From positions 1-64,000 of the forward strand of contig JBBQAO010000002.1 of assembly GCA_038316355.1 (NCBI GenBank): a stretch of DNA of 64,000 nt. Direction: 5' to 3'. This stretch comes from Ga0077527 sp038316355 (GTDB lineage: Bacteria > Pseudomonadota > Gammaproteobacteria > Burkholderiales > SG8-41). Under the pieces are notes generated by a model, which saw only the letters and a list, made by a program, of their open reading frames with translations, had not been told where the DNA came from and made no database searches. Shown in pieces: positions 17,094-24,430 of this stretch. Positions within the stretch are counted from its first letter, which is position 1. Every line of letters starts with the position of its first letter. Both the position numbers and the translations under genes were made by a program.

Positions 17094-17870
17094 ATGAGTC
17101 TCAATCCGGCCATCCGTGACTGGCGCGCCAAACGGGTATGGGTGATCGGTGCATCCAGCGGCATCGGTGCCGCGCTGGCGCGCGCATTGCTGGCGCAGGG
17201 CGCGCGGGTGGCATTGTCCGCGCGCAGCGCGCCCGGCCTGGCGCAGATCGCGGCACTGCCCGGGGTAACCGCGCTGGTGCTGCCGCTGGATGTCACGGAT
17301 GCCGGTGCTGTGGCGCCGGCCTTGCAACAGGTGGTGCTTGCGTGGGGCGGCATTGACCTTGTGGTGTGGTGCGCCGGATCGCATAACCCTGTGCGTGCCT
17401 GGGAACTCGATGCGGCCGATGCGCGCCGCCTGGTGGATGTCAACCTGAACGGCGTGATCAACGGGCTTCCTGCGGTGGTGCGCCAGCTGCTGCTGCAGAA
17501 TTCCGGTGGCATGGCCATTGTGTCCAGTGTTTCAGGGTATGGCGGCTTGCCGACGGCGCTGGTGTATGGCGCGACCAAGGCGGCGTTGATCAATCTCACG
17601 GAGACGCTGTACCTGGACCTTGCGCCGCGCGGCATCGGCGTGTATCTGATCAATCCGGGGTTCGTCAAAACGCCATTGACCGACAGGAACACCTTCAAAA
17701 TGCCTGCGTTGATCAGCGCCGATGAAGCTGCGCAGGAAATCATGGCCGGTTTTGCCCGCGGCAGTTTTGAAATTCACTTTCCGCGGCGCTTTACGCTGTG
17801 GCTGAAGCTGCTGCGATTGCTGCCCTATCGATGGTATTTTGCGTTGGTGCACAAGGGAACGGGATTGTGA
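17094..17870 (+). CDS. SDR family oxidoreductase of the lipid operon
   Basis: A 258-residue classical SDR: TGxxxGIG-type loop as IGASSGIGAALARAL near residue 18, a CAGSHN in place of NNAG, and catalytic YGATKAAL near residue 157. The C-terminal 30 residues are basic and hydrophobic (RRFTLWLKLLRLLPYRWYFALVHK), as in SDRs that attach to membranes and act on lipid substrates. The substrate is unknown, but position points to an acyl or isoprenoid intermediate. GATG spacing of 13 bases follows the DUF3833 gene and a GTGA overlap precedes the last gene. Confidence 0.88.
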   Translation: MSLNPAIRDWRAKRVWVIGASSGIGAALARALLAQGARVALSARSAPGLAQIAALPGVTALVLPLDVTDAGAVAPALQQVVLAWGGIDLVVWCAGSHNPVRAWELDAADARRLVDVNLNGVINGLPAVVRQLLLQNSGGMAIVSSVSGYGGLPTALVYGATKAALINLTETLYLDLAPRGIGVYLINPGFVKTPLTDRNTFKMPALISADEAAQEIMAGFARGSFEIHFPRRFTLWLKLLRLLPYRWYFALVHKGTGL

Positions 17871-18313
17871 TCAGCGACCGTGTTGATGCGCTGGTGCATT
17901 TTTTCGAGACGCTGTCGCCGCAGTCCGTCGCCGGCCTGTCGCGTTTTTATGCGGCGGACTGCCGCTTCAAGGATCCGTTCAACGACGTGCGTGGACTGGA
18001 TGCGCTGGAAGTGATCTTCCGCCACATGTTCGATCAGCTCGACGCGCCGCGTTTCATGGTGCGTGAACGCGTGGTGCAGATGCCGCGGGTGTTGCTGACC
18101 TGGGATTTCGAATTTCATTTTCGTCGTTGGCAACCAGGGGTCACGCAGCGCATCCACGGCGCAAGCCTGCTGACCTTTGATGATGCGGGGCTGGTGGCAG
18201 TGCACCGGGACTATTGGGATGCGGCGGAAGAGTTGTACGAGAAGTTTCCCGGCATCGGTGCATTGATGCGACTGCTGAAACGACAAGGGCGTCCGCAGAC
18301 GCCCGTGAATTAA
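17867..18313 (+). CDS. NTF2/SnoaL-like protein
   Basis: A 148-residue protein with the cone-shaped NTF2 fold signature: helices at the start, then FYAADCRFKDPFNDVRGLDALEVIFRHMF, and strands ending in VHRDYWDAAEELYEKFPGIGALM. Such proteins bind hydrophobic ligands or act as small isomerases or hydratases. The start is the GTG at 17867, overlapping the SDR stop, rather than the ATG further upstream inside the SDR gene. This is the last gene of the operon; AT-rich element copy D follows the stop directly and no hairpin terminator is visible. Confidence 0.82.
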   Translation: MISDRVDALVHFFETLSPQSVAGLSRFYAADCRFKDPFNDVRGLDALEVIFRHMFDQLDAPRFMVRERVVQMPRVLLTWDFEFHFRRWQPGVTQRIHGASLLTFDDAGLVAVHRDYWDAAEELYEKFPGIGALMRLLKRQGRPQTPVN

Positions 18314-18342
18314 TATAACCAATTGTTTTTATTGATATTTTT
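18314..18342 (+). repeat. AT-rich dispersed element, copy D
   Basis: Reads TATAACCAATTG then TTTTTATTGATATTTTT, immediately after the TAA stop of the NTF2-like gene and six bases before the stop of the convergent dolP. It occupies nearly the entire convergent gap. Confidence 0.75.
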
Positions 18343-18347
18343 CTGGT

Positions 18348-18914
18348 TCAGTCCATGTAATCGAATACCCGGACCACCTTGCGCACGCCGCTGGTAGTGC
18401 GTGCGACTTCGGTGGCGTCGGTGGCTTCCTGTTTTTTGACCATGCCCAGCAGGTAGACAACACCGTTTTCAGTGACCACCTTGACGTGCACCGGACTGAA
18501 TTTCCCGGCGTCGACGAAACGCGCCTTGACCTTGGACGTGATGACGGAATCGTTGGTGCGTGCCTGCAGCGAGGCGTTGCCCGATACCTGCAGTTCATTG
18601 AACACGCTGCGCACATTCTCCACCGCGCGTGCAATACGTTCGGCATCCGCTTTCGCCGCTTCGGTGGCCACTTCGCCGGTCAGCAGCACCGCGCGGTTGT
18701 AGCTGGTGACATTGATGTGCGCGGCCTTCACTTTTTCCTCGATCCGGGTCGCCGACTTGATTTCGATGCCCTGATCTTCGGTGATAGTGCCTACCGTGCG
18801 GCGGTCTTCTCCTACGATGAAACCGGTTGCAGCAGCGCCGCCAAGCGCCACGGCCATGCATCCGGAGAGAATGGGCAGCAGGGCAATAAAGACCAGTGTC
18901 AGAAACTTGCGCAT
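18348..18914 (-). CDS. dolP: BON-domain outer-membrane lipoprotein (DolP/YraP)
   Basis: A 188-residue lipoprotein with lipobox LSGC at residues 16-19 and two BON domains (about 45-115 and 120-188) that bind anionic phospholipid. In E. coli DolP sits in the outer membrane near division sites and supports envelope integrity and amidase activation. The second BON domain has the typical VVYLLGMVKKQEATDATEVART. AGGAG lies nine bases upstream of the ATG. The neighbours isomerase, yraN, lpoA and rsmI reproduce the enterobacterial yraL-yraM-yraN-diaA-yraP order, which supports orthology. Confidence 0.92.
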   Translation of the reverse strand: MRKFLTLVFIALLPILSGCMAVALGGAAATGFIVGEDRRTVGTITEDQGIEIKSATRIEEKVKAAHINVTSYNRAVLLTGEVATEAAKADAERIARAVENVRSVFNELQVSGNASLQARTNDSVITSKVKARFVDAGKFSPVHVKVVTENGVVYLLGMVKKQEATDATEVARTTSGVRKVVRVFDYMD

Positions 18915-18946
18915 GTATTCAACTCCTGAAGTTATTCAACACTCTT

Positions 18947-19537
18947 TTATTCAACGCCTAAAAGCAGGCAATCAATGCCGTCGCACAGGCAGTGCAGCGT
19001 CAGCAGGTGCACTTCCTGGATGCGTGCGGTGCTGGTTGCCGGCACGCAGATGTGCACATCTTCTGCCTTCAGTATTTCACCCATCTTGCCGCCATTGCGA
19101 CCGGTCAGCGCAACCACCCGCATGTCGCATTCGTGTGCTGCCTCGATTGCGGCAACGACATTCGGTGAATTGCCGCTGGTCGATATCGCCAGCAACACGT
19201 CGCCCGCATGTCCCAGCGCGCGCACCTGTTTCGAAAACACCAGCTTGAAATCGTAATCGTTGGCGATCGAAGTCAGGGTCGAGGTATCGGTAGTCAGCGC
19301 CATTGCCGCCAGCCCCGGCCTTTCGACCTCGAAGCGGTTCAACAGTTCCGCAGAAAAATGCTGCGCGTCGGCGGCCGAGCCGCCGTTGCCGCAGGCGAGG
19401 ATTTTTCCGTCCTGCTGCAGGCAGCGCACCATCAGTTGCACGCCCGCCGCAATCGGCGCGGCCAGTGCATCCATGCTCTGCAGTTTGAGATGGGCGCTTT
19501 CGGAAAAATTTTCGCTGATGCGACTGATTAGGTCCAT
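18947..19537 (-). CDS. SIS-domain phosphosugar isomerase-like protein (GmhA / DiaA)
   Basis: A 196-residue single SIS domain. The phosphosugar-binding segments CGNGGSAADAQHF and AISTSGNSPNV are intact. This family includes GmhA (sedoheptulose 7-phosphate isomerase, LPS heptose) and DiaA (a DnaA-binding initiation factor). The neighbouring yraN and dolP match the diaA locus; on the other hand a heptose adenylyltransferase gene in the same window would need a GmhA somewhere. I cannot separate the two roles without alignment of active-site residues. No Shine-Dalgarno is visible; a TACAAT box (19548-19553, minus strand) about ten bases upstream suggests a very short leader. Confidence 0.85.
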   Translation of the reverse strand: MDLISRISENFSESAHLKLQSMDALAAPIAAGVQLMVRCLQQDGKILACGNGGSAADAQHFSAELLNRFEVERPGLAAMALTTDTSTLTSIANDYDFKLVFSKQVRALGHAGDVLLAISTSGNSPNVVAAIEAAHECDMRVVALTGRNGGKMGEILKAEDVHICVPATSTARIQEVHLLTLHCLCDGIDCLLLGVE

Positions 19538-19585
19538 GGTGGCAGGTATTGTACTCTGAAGGGGGTTGTTGATATTTGCGCGGCG

Positions 19586-19927
19586 TCAGTCTTCGATGGC
19601 GTTGCGTATCCATTCTATGCGCGCCGGCTCACCGCTTACCAGTACTGCGTCGAAACGGCACGGCGGCAGCGGGGATACCCCGGCAAGATAATGGCGCGCG
19701 GTTTTCAGCAGTTTTTCGCGTTTGGCCGCGGTAATGCTGGCAGCGGCCCCGCCAAAAGCATCGCTGGCGCGGCTGCGCACCTCGACAAATACCACCGTCG
19801 CGCCTTCACGGGCAATCAGGTCGATTTCGCCGTAGCGGCAGCGGTAGTTTTTTTCGGCAACGCGCAGTCCCTTGCCGCGCAGATAATCTGCCGCGAGTTT
19901 TTCCGCCTGTTCGCCGCGCTTGTTCAC
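19586..19927 (-). CDS. yraN: YraN family (UPF0102) nuclease-fold protein
   Basis: A 113-residue protein with a restriction-endonuclease-like core: GEIDLIAREG then VVFVEVRSRAS, carrying the E...D...ExK-like arrangement (with Arg at the last position), and the family opening RGEQAEKLAADYLRGKG. The function is not established; a role in DNA processing has been suggested for the family. It begins with a GTG that overlaps the lpoA stop (GTGA), so it is translationally coupled to lpoA. Confidence 0.92.
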   Translation of the reverse strand: MNKRGEQAEKLAADYLRGKGLRVAEKNYRCRYGEIDLIAREGATVVFVEVRSRASDAFGGAAASITAAKREKLLKTARHYLAGVSPLPPCRFDAVLVSGEPARIEWIRNAIED

Positions 19928-21033
19928 CGCGCGGGTTCGCGCGGCGCTGTATCCGCGGCCTGTGGGCGACCTTCGCTGTAACGGCCGGCGACCAGTTCCC
20001 GCTCGATATGACCGTCTGCGCCCAGCGTCAGTTGTCCGGTCACACCATCGAGGCGGATGTCGCGGACGCCGGTGAGCAGCAGCTGGGCGATACGCCAGGC
20101 GTCGATGCCGAGCGCGTAAAACCGCTCCAGCTCAAAGGCTCCGTACGATTTCGGGCGGGAATAGACCATCACCGCAGCGTGATTGGGTTCGAGCAGCCAC
20201 GGCATGTCGACAAAAGTCACGCCGGCCAGGTCAAATCCGGCGAGCGGTCCCTGATCGCCGGCATGTACGCTGGAGGTGGCATAAACCGGCGTTGCGCCAA
20301 GGTAGGAACGCAAGGTGCGGGCTTCCGTGTAGCTCAGCGCCAGAAAATACATGTCAGCGGCGCTGCCGCTGCGCGCGATGGCTTTCAGCTTTTCCGGATC
20401 CGGGGCGTAGGCAACATCCGTCGCCACCCTGCCGCCCAGCCGCATGAACTCCCCGGCGAAGGCCGCCTGCATGCGGCGTTGCACCGGACTGCCACCGTTG
20501 ACGGTGACCGCATTGCGGCGGCCGTCGCGCCAGGCGATCCGCGCCACCTGCCGCGCTTCGGCTTCGATCTGCAGGCTCAGCAGGTACAGGTTGCCGGGAT
20601 TGCGCCCGGTGTTGTCCGGTATGTTGAGCGCCAGCGTGGGTACCGGCACCGGCTCACCGAAGGCCAGCGCGGTGACGGCGTCCCGTGTCAGCGGGCCGAC
20701 GATAACCTGCGCGCCGGCGGCAACGGCGGCGCGATAACCTTCCAGCACGTTGGTCACGCTCTCGGAGACCGCGTATTCGCGCACCGGCAACGGTACCCGG
20801 CTTTGTGCCTTGGCTGCGGCGCGGAAGCCGTCGCGCAGCGCAGCGGCATGGCGGCCGAATATTTTTGAATTCAGCGGCAGCAGCAGCGCGATGTGCAGTA
20901 CTTGCGTGCTTGCGGCCGCGGCGCCGGTTTGCGGCGTCGCATCGCTGGCCAATGCTGCGGGCGCTCCGTATAGTAGGCAGGCAAACACGGACACGGCGAT
21001 GCGCAGCATGTGCTGCAATGGGTGACGAATCAT
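19924..21033 (-). CDS. lpoA: LpoA-like penicillin-binding protein activator
   Basis: A 369-residue exported protein with a periplasmic-binding (type I) fold, matching the C-terminal domain of E. coli LpoA, which activates PBP1a. The family stretch IALLLPLNSKIFGRHAAALRDGFRAA follows the signal peptide. Two differences from E. coli: the N-terminal TPR domain is absent (E. coli LpoA is near 680 residues), and the signal peptide ends in AALAS with no lipobox Cys, so it may be soluble in the periplasm rather than outer-membrane anchored. Start uncertain between ATGs at 21033 and 21009. Divergent from rsmI. Confidence 0.82.
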   Translation of the reverse strand: MIRHPLQHMLRIAVSVFACLLYGAPAALASDATPQTGAAAASTQVLHIALLLPLNSKIFGRHAAALRDGFRAAAKAQSRVPLPVREYAVSESVTNVLEGYRAAVAAGAQVIVGPLTRDAVTALAFGEPVPVPTLALNIPDNTGRNPGNLYLLSLQIEAEARQVARIAWRDGRRNAVTVNGGSPVQRRMQAAFAGEFMRLGGRVATDVAYAPDPEKLKAIARSGSAADMYFLALSYTEARTLRSYLGATPVYATSSVHAGDQGPLAGFDLAGVTFVDMPWLLEPNHAAVMVYSRPKSYGAFELERFYALGIDAWRIAQLLLTGVRDIRLDGVTGQLTLGADGHIERELVAGRYSEGRPQAADTAPREPAR

Positions 21034-21099
21034 CCGGTAAATCCGGCAGTGGAACTGGGCGTGGACACAGATAGCGGAATGGTCAGGGAGGCGGCGACG

Positions 21100-21945
21100 G
21101 TGAACAAGGCGACATTATATGTAGTCGCCACGCCCATTGGTAATCTCGGCGACATCACCCTGCGTGCGCTGGAGGTGCTGAAGGCCGCGGATGTCATCGC
21201 CGCCGAGGACACCCGGGTCACCATTCGCCTGCTCAATCGCCACGGCATCGCCGGCAAGCTGGTCGCTGTGCACCAACACAATGAACGTCGTGCCGCGGAA
21301 CGCCTGACCGGCCTGCTGGCGGACGGCAAAACGGTGGCCCTGGTCAGCGACGCCGGCACGCCGGGCATTGCCGACCCGGGCGCGCAGGTGGTGGCTGCGG
21401 TGCGTGCAGCAGGGTATCCGGTGGTGCCGATTCCTGGTCCGAACGCGGCGGCGGCGGTGTTGTCGGCCAGCGGCTTCGAGGCGAGCCGTTTCCTGTTTTG
21501 CGGTTTTCTGCCGGCGCGCGCGGCAGAACGCCGCCGCCTGCTGGCGGAGCTTGCGGCGCAGACCGCGCTACTGGTGTTTTACGAGGCGCCACACCGCGTT
21601 GGCGACAGCGTTGCCGACCTGTGTGCTGCATTCGGCGGCGCGCGCCATATCGTGATTGCGCGCGAAGTGACCAAAATCCATGAAACCCTGCATCGCTGCC
21701 GGCTCGATGAGGCCGCGGCGTGGCTGGATGCCGACGATAATCACCGGCGCGGCGAGTTCGTGCTGGTGGTGGAGGGCGCGGCGGAAACGGAATCATCTCC
21801 CTCTGCACCGGATGTGGAGGTTGTGCTGAAAACCCTGCTTGCCGAGTTGCCGGTGAAACAGGCGGTTGCGCTGGGCGTGAAACTGACCGGGGGCAATCGC
21901 AACGCGCTGTACAAACTCGCGCTCGCGCTCAAAGGCGAAACATGA
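21100..21945 (+). CDS. rsmI: 16S rRNA (cytidine(1402)-2'-O)-methyltransferase
   Basis: RsmI 2'-O-methylates C1402 in the ribosomal P site. The tetrapyrrole-methylase-like fold shows LYVVATPIGNLGDITLRALEVL at the N-terminus, AAEDTR, SDAGTPGIADPG near residue 85 and PIPGPNA near 115. I chose the GTG at 21100 because GGGAGG lies eight bases upstream and the protein then begins at the first strand; a longer frame from 21010 runs into the lpoA start. The length, 281 residues, fits the family. It diverges from lpoA, as in many proteobacteria. Confidence 0.94.
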   Translation: MNKATLYVVATPIGNLGDITLRALEVLKAADVIAAEDTRVTIRLLNRHGIAGKLVAVHQHNERRAAERLTGLLADGKTVALVSDAGTPGIADPGAQVVAAVRAAGYPVVPIPGPNAAAAVLSASGFEASRFLFCGFLPARAAERRRLLAELAAQTALLVFYEAPHRVGDSVADLCAAFGGARHIVIAREVTKIHETLHRCRLDEAAAWLDADDNHRRGEFVLVVEGAAETESSPSAPDVEVVLKTLLAELPVKQAVALGVKLTGGNRNALYKLALALKGET

Positions 21946-21994
21946 ACCGCCGGAATTTACTGCTGGCCATGCAGCGTGTACCATGCAAGGCACC

Positions 21995-23032
21995 ATGAAC
22001 ACCCTCACTATCACCCGTCCCGACGACTGGCACCTGCATCTGCGCGACGGCGCTGCGATGCGTGATGTGTTGCCGCATACGGCTGCGCGGTTTGCGCGCG
22101 CCATCGTGATGCCCAACCTGAAGCCGCCGGTAACCACCACTGAACTGGCGCTGGCCTACCGCGACCGTATCCGCGCGGCGCTGCCTGCGGGCAGCCGCTT
22201 CGAGCCGCTGATGACGCTGTATCTGACTGACAACACGCAGCCGGAAGAAATCGAAAAGGCGAAAAAAAGCGGCGCGGTGCATGCGGTGAAATATTATCCG
22301 GCGGGCGCGACCACCAACTCCGATTCCGGTGTGACCGCTCTGGCGAAATGTTTTTCAGTGCTGGCGGCCATGGAAAAGGCCGGCGTGCCATTGCTGGTGC
22401 ATGGCGAGGTGACCGACGCGGACATTGATGTGTTTGATCGTGAACGCGTATTCATCGAACGCACGCTGGCGCCGCTGGTGCAGCGTTTTCAGGGGCTGAA
22501 AGTGGTGATGGAGCACATCACCACAAGTGAAGCCGCCGCGTTTGTCACGGCAGCGCCGGCGCGGGTTGCAGCGACACTGACGCCGCAGCACCTCTTGCTC
22601 AACCGCAATGCATTGTTTACCGGCGGCGTGCGGCCGCATAACTACTGTCTGCCGATACTCAAGCGCGAAACCCACCGCGCAGCACTGGTGGCTGCCGCGA
22701 CCAGCGGCAATCCGAAATTTTTTCTCGGCACCGACAGCGCGCCGCATGCGCAGCACACCAAGGAAAACGATTGTGGCTGCGCCGGCATGTACACCGCGCA
22801 TGCCGGCATCGAACTGTATGCCGAGGTTTTTGCCGCAGCGGGTGCGCTCGACCGGCTGGAGGGGTTTGCCAGCCATTATGGCGCGGATTTTTACGGACTG
22901 CCGCGCAACCAGGACAGGATCACGCTCAAACTGCAGCCTTGGGATGTGCCGGCCAGCGTGCCCTTCGGCGCCGACACACTGGTGCCGATGCGCGCCGGCA
23001 CCGCGGTTCAGTGGAGGATCTCCGGCTCTTGA
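21995..23032 (+). CDS. pyrC: Dihydroorotase
   Basis: Third step of pyrimidine synthesis, cyclising N-carbamoyl-aspartate. A 345-residue class II zinc enzyme: the metal motif HLHLRDG at residues 14-20, carboxylated Lys within VKYYPAGATTNS near 100, and the later metal ligands H and D in FFLGTDSAPH. ATG at 21995 with AAGG five bases upstream; the ATG at 21983 gives four extra residues. It follows rsmI by 49 bp on the same strand and is nearly fused to the ChaC-like gene. Confidence 0.95.
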   Translation: MNTLTITRPDDWHLHLRDGAAMRDVLPHTAARFARAIVMPNLKPPVTTTELALAYRDRIRAALPAGSRFEPLMTLYLTDNTQPEEIEKAKKSGAVHAVKYYPAGATTNSDSGVTALAKCFSVLAAMEKAGVPLLVHGEVTDADIDVFDRERVFIERTLAPLVQRFQGLKVVMEHITTSEAAAFVTAAPARVAATLTPQHLLLNRNALFTGGVRPHNYCLPILKRETHRAALVAAATSGNPKFFLGTDSAPHAQHTKENDCGCAGMYTAHAGIELYAEVFAAAGALDRLEGFASHYGADFYGLPRNQDRITLKLQPWDVPASVPFGADTLVPMRAGTAVQWRISGS

Positions 23033-23067
23033 GCCTGCCCGGATCAAAATATCCCGCCGGCGCCGCA

Positions 23068-23649
23068 ATGGTGCCGTTGCCGCACGACGATCCTTTTCAT
23101 TACAGCCGGCTTGATCTGCCGCGCGCTGATCTGTGGATATTCACCTACGGTTCGCTGATGTGGGATCCCGCATTTCGTTTCAAGAGTTCAGCGCCGGCGC
23201 TGTTGCGCGGTTATCACCGTGCATTCTGTATTTATTCCAGCCGTTATCGCGGCACGGTGTCCGCGCCGGGGCTGGTGCTCGGCCTTGATCGCGGCGGTGC
23301 CTGCAAAGGCAAGGCGTATTGCATTGCGGCGGCGGATGTTCCCGATGCGCTGGAAGCATTATGGCTGCGCGAGATGCGGCGCAAGGTTTACGTGCCGCGC
23401 ATGCTGCCGGTCGGCATCGGTGCGGAGCGCCAGACGGCGCTGACTTTCCTTGCCAATCGCTGTCATGACGGTTACGCCGGACAACTGCAACTCGATACCG
23501 CCGCTGCCATCATCGCCGCCTGTTGCGGCGAGCGAGGGCCCAATGTCGATTATCTGCTGAATACCCTGAGCCATCTCGATGCACTGGGCGTGCATGATCG
23601 CCATTTGCACGATTTGCTGGCGGCAGTGCGTGCGCGAGAAGCGTGTTGA
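23068..23649 (+). CDS. ChaC-like glutathione-specific gamma-glutamylcyclotransferase
   Basis: A protein of about 193 residues that would cleave glutathione to 5-oxoproline and Cys-Gly in the cytosol. The substrate-binding FTYGSLMWDP near the N-terminus is the gamma-glutamylcyclotransferase signature, followed by LLRGYHRAFCIYSSRYRG, and the conserved PNVDYLLNTL near the end. The start is uncertain: ATG at 23068 has no Shine-Dalgarno, whereas a TTG at 23029 overlaps the pyrC stop (TTGA) with GGAGG 11 bases upstream and would add 13 residues. Confidence 0.88.
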   Translation: MVPLPHDDPFHYSRLDLPRADLWIFTYGSLMWDPAFRFKSSAPALLRGYHRAFCIYSSRYRGTVSAPGLVLGLDRGGACKGKAYCIAAADVPDALEALWLREMRRKVYVPRMLPVGIGAERQTALTFLANRCHDGYAGQLQLDTAAAIIAACCGERGPNVDYLLNTLSHLDALGVHDRHLHDLLAAVRAREAC

Positions 23650-23687
23650 TGCGCGTAATTACACCGGGTCGCCGGGTGTCCACATGA

Positions 23688-23693
23688 TAAAAT
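23688..23693 (+). promoter_or_regulatory. rnpB promoter -10 box
   Basis: TAAAAT (within GATAAAATCC) lies seven bases before position 23701, matching the expected 5' end of RNase P RNA. No strong -35 is seen at the normal spacing. The same TAAAATCC string recurs before lpxC and rpsP. Confidence 0.55.
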
Positions 23694-23697
23694 CCGC

Positions 23698-24066
23698 AGT
23701 GAAGCTGGCCAGGCAGCCGCTGTGCGCGGAACAAACCGGACAAGGCAACTTGTCCGTGCCGCGCATAGAGGAAAGTCCGGGCTCCACAGGGTAGGGTGAC
23801 GGGTAACGCCCGTCCGCCGTGAGGCGAGGAATAGGGCCACAGAGACGAGTCCGCTGGTCGGGTGGGTTGTGAGTGCGGCAACGTGCTTGCGCTCCTGCCC
23901 GGGCAGCGGGGTGAAACGCGGTAACCTCCACCCGGAGCAACACCGAATAGGCAAGCGTTGACGCGTCCCGCCGAGCTTGCGGGTAGGTGGCTTGAGCCGC
24001 GCAGTAATGTGCGGCCCAGAGGAATGGCTGTCCACGACAGAACCCGGCTTAACGGCCAGCTTCACT
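23698..24066 (+). ncRNA. rnpB: RNase P RNA (type A)
   Basis: Catalytic RNA that trims the 5' ends of tRNA precursors. The terminal P1 helix is perfect: GAAGCTGGCC (23701-23710) pairs with GGCCAGCTTC (24054-24063), extendable by AGT/ACT. Conserved landmarks include GAGGAAAGTCCGGGCTCCAC (CR-I), the universal GAAACGCGGTAA-type segment, a central AATAGG, and the closing AGAGGAATGGCTGTCCACGA plus ACAGAACCCGGCTTA. It sits between chaC and the dcw cluster. Exact ends are uncertain by a few bases. Confidence 0.95.
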
Positions 24067-24105
24067 TTTTTGACGAGGGCCCCCCGGTTTCTTCGGGGCG
24101 TTTTC
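24066..24105 (+). terminator. Terminator region of rnpB
   Basis: The P1 helix of rnpB is followed at once by a T6 run (24066-24071). A second GC-rich hairpin, GCCCC (from 24079) with CGGGGC, follows around 24079-24100 and leads into TTTTC. Either could end the transcript; the second has an imperfect stem. Confidence 0.6.
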
Positions 24106-24324
24106 CCTTGATCAAGGTTTTCAGCGCGATGTCGCCGGCCGGCGACGCACGAATCAGCTGTAATTGCCTGATTTTTAAGCACAATCACTTAATGCGCTAC
24201 TTTCAGTACGCGCAATATCCTATTGTTTTCATTGGTTTATTACCCCAAGAATAAACAGTGAAAATTGGCGTCAACAAGTTGCTGTAAGTCATTGTCATTA
24301 AAAAGAAAATCGGTAAATCGACCC
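24106..24324 (+). other. Non-coding AT-rich spacer between rnpB and mraZ
   Basis: I see no supported gene here. Reading frames that cross it are short, lack ribosome sites and overlap rnpB. It holds AT-rich element copy E and a possible degenerate second copy near 24285-24305, and is much richer in A/T than the neighbouring genes. Confidence 0.6.
24214..24242 (+). repeat. AT-rich dispersed element, copy E
   Basis: Reads AATATCCTATTG then TTTTCATTGGTTTATTA. It keeps the ATTGTTTT-CATTG core of the family but is diverged at both ends. It is the only copy lying well away from any gene boundary. Confidence 0.5.
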
Positions 24325-24353
24325 TTGACCAGTTTCGCCTAGTTATTTATAGT
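24325..24353 (+). promoter_or_regulatory. dcw cluster promoter (PmraZ), sigma-70 type
   Basis: TTGACC (24325-24330), a spacer of exactly 17 bases and TATAGT (24348-24353) make a near-consensus sigma-70 promoter. Transcription should start near 24360, giving a leader of about 70 bases before the mraZ GTG. Confidence 0.85.
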
Positions 24354-24377
24354 GGGACGAAGTGGTAGAAAGTGGGA
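24353..24377 (+). promoter_or_regulatory. MraZ operator: three TGGNA boxes
   Basis: TGGGA (24353), TGGTA (24363) and TGGGA (24373) are spaced by exactly five bases each, the arrangement bound by MraZ in E. coli. The array runs from the last base of the -10 box past the expected start site, so MraZ binding would block the promoter. This predicts autorepression of the whole dcw cluster. Confidence 0.85.
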
Positions 24378-24430
24378 GAAATGCCAGCCGGACCTCCGAC
24401 TGTGCAGGGCTTCCGCAGCCTGGGGGAAGC

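Noticed and set aside
18926..18955. Possible eleventh AT-rich element between dolP and the SIS gene
   Set aside because: GTTATTC and TTTTATTC resemble the consensus, but the spacing and most other positions do not match.
23958..24254. 98-codon open frame starting inside rnpB
   Set aside because: Its first third lies in the conserved RNase P RNA and it lacks a ribosome site and any domain.
24281..24310. Possible extra AT-rich element upstream of mraZ
   Set aside because: GTAAGTCATTGTCATTAAAA shares the left half only; too diverged to call.
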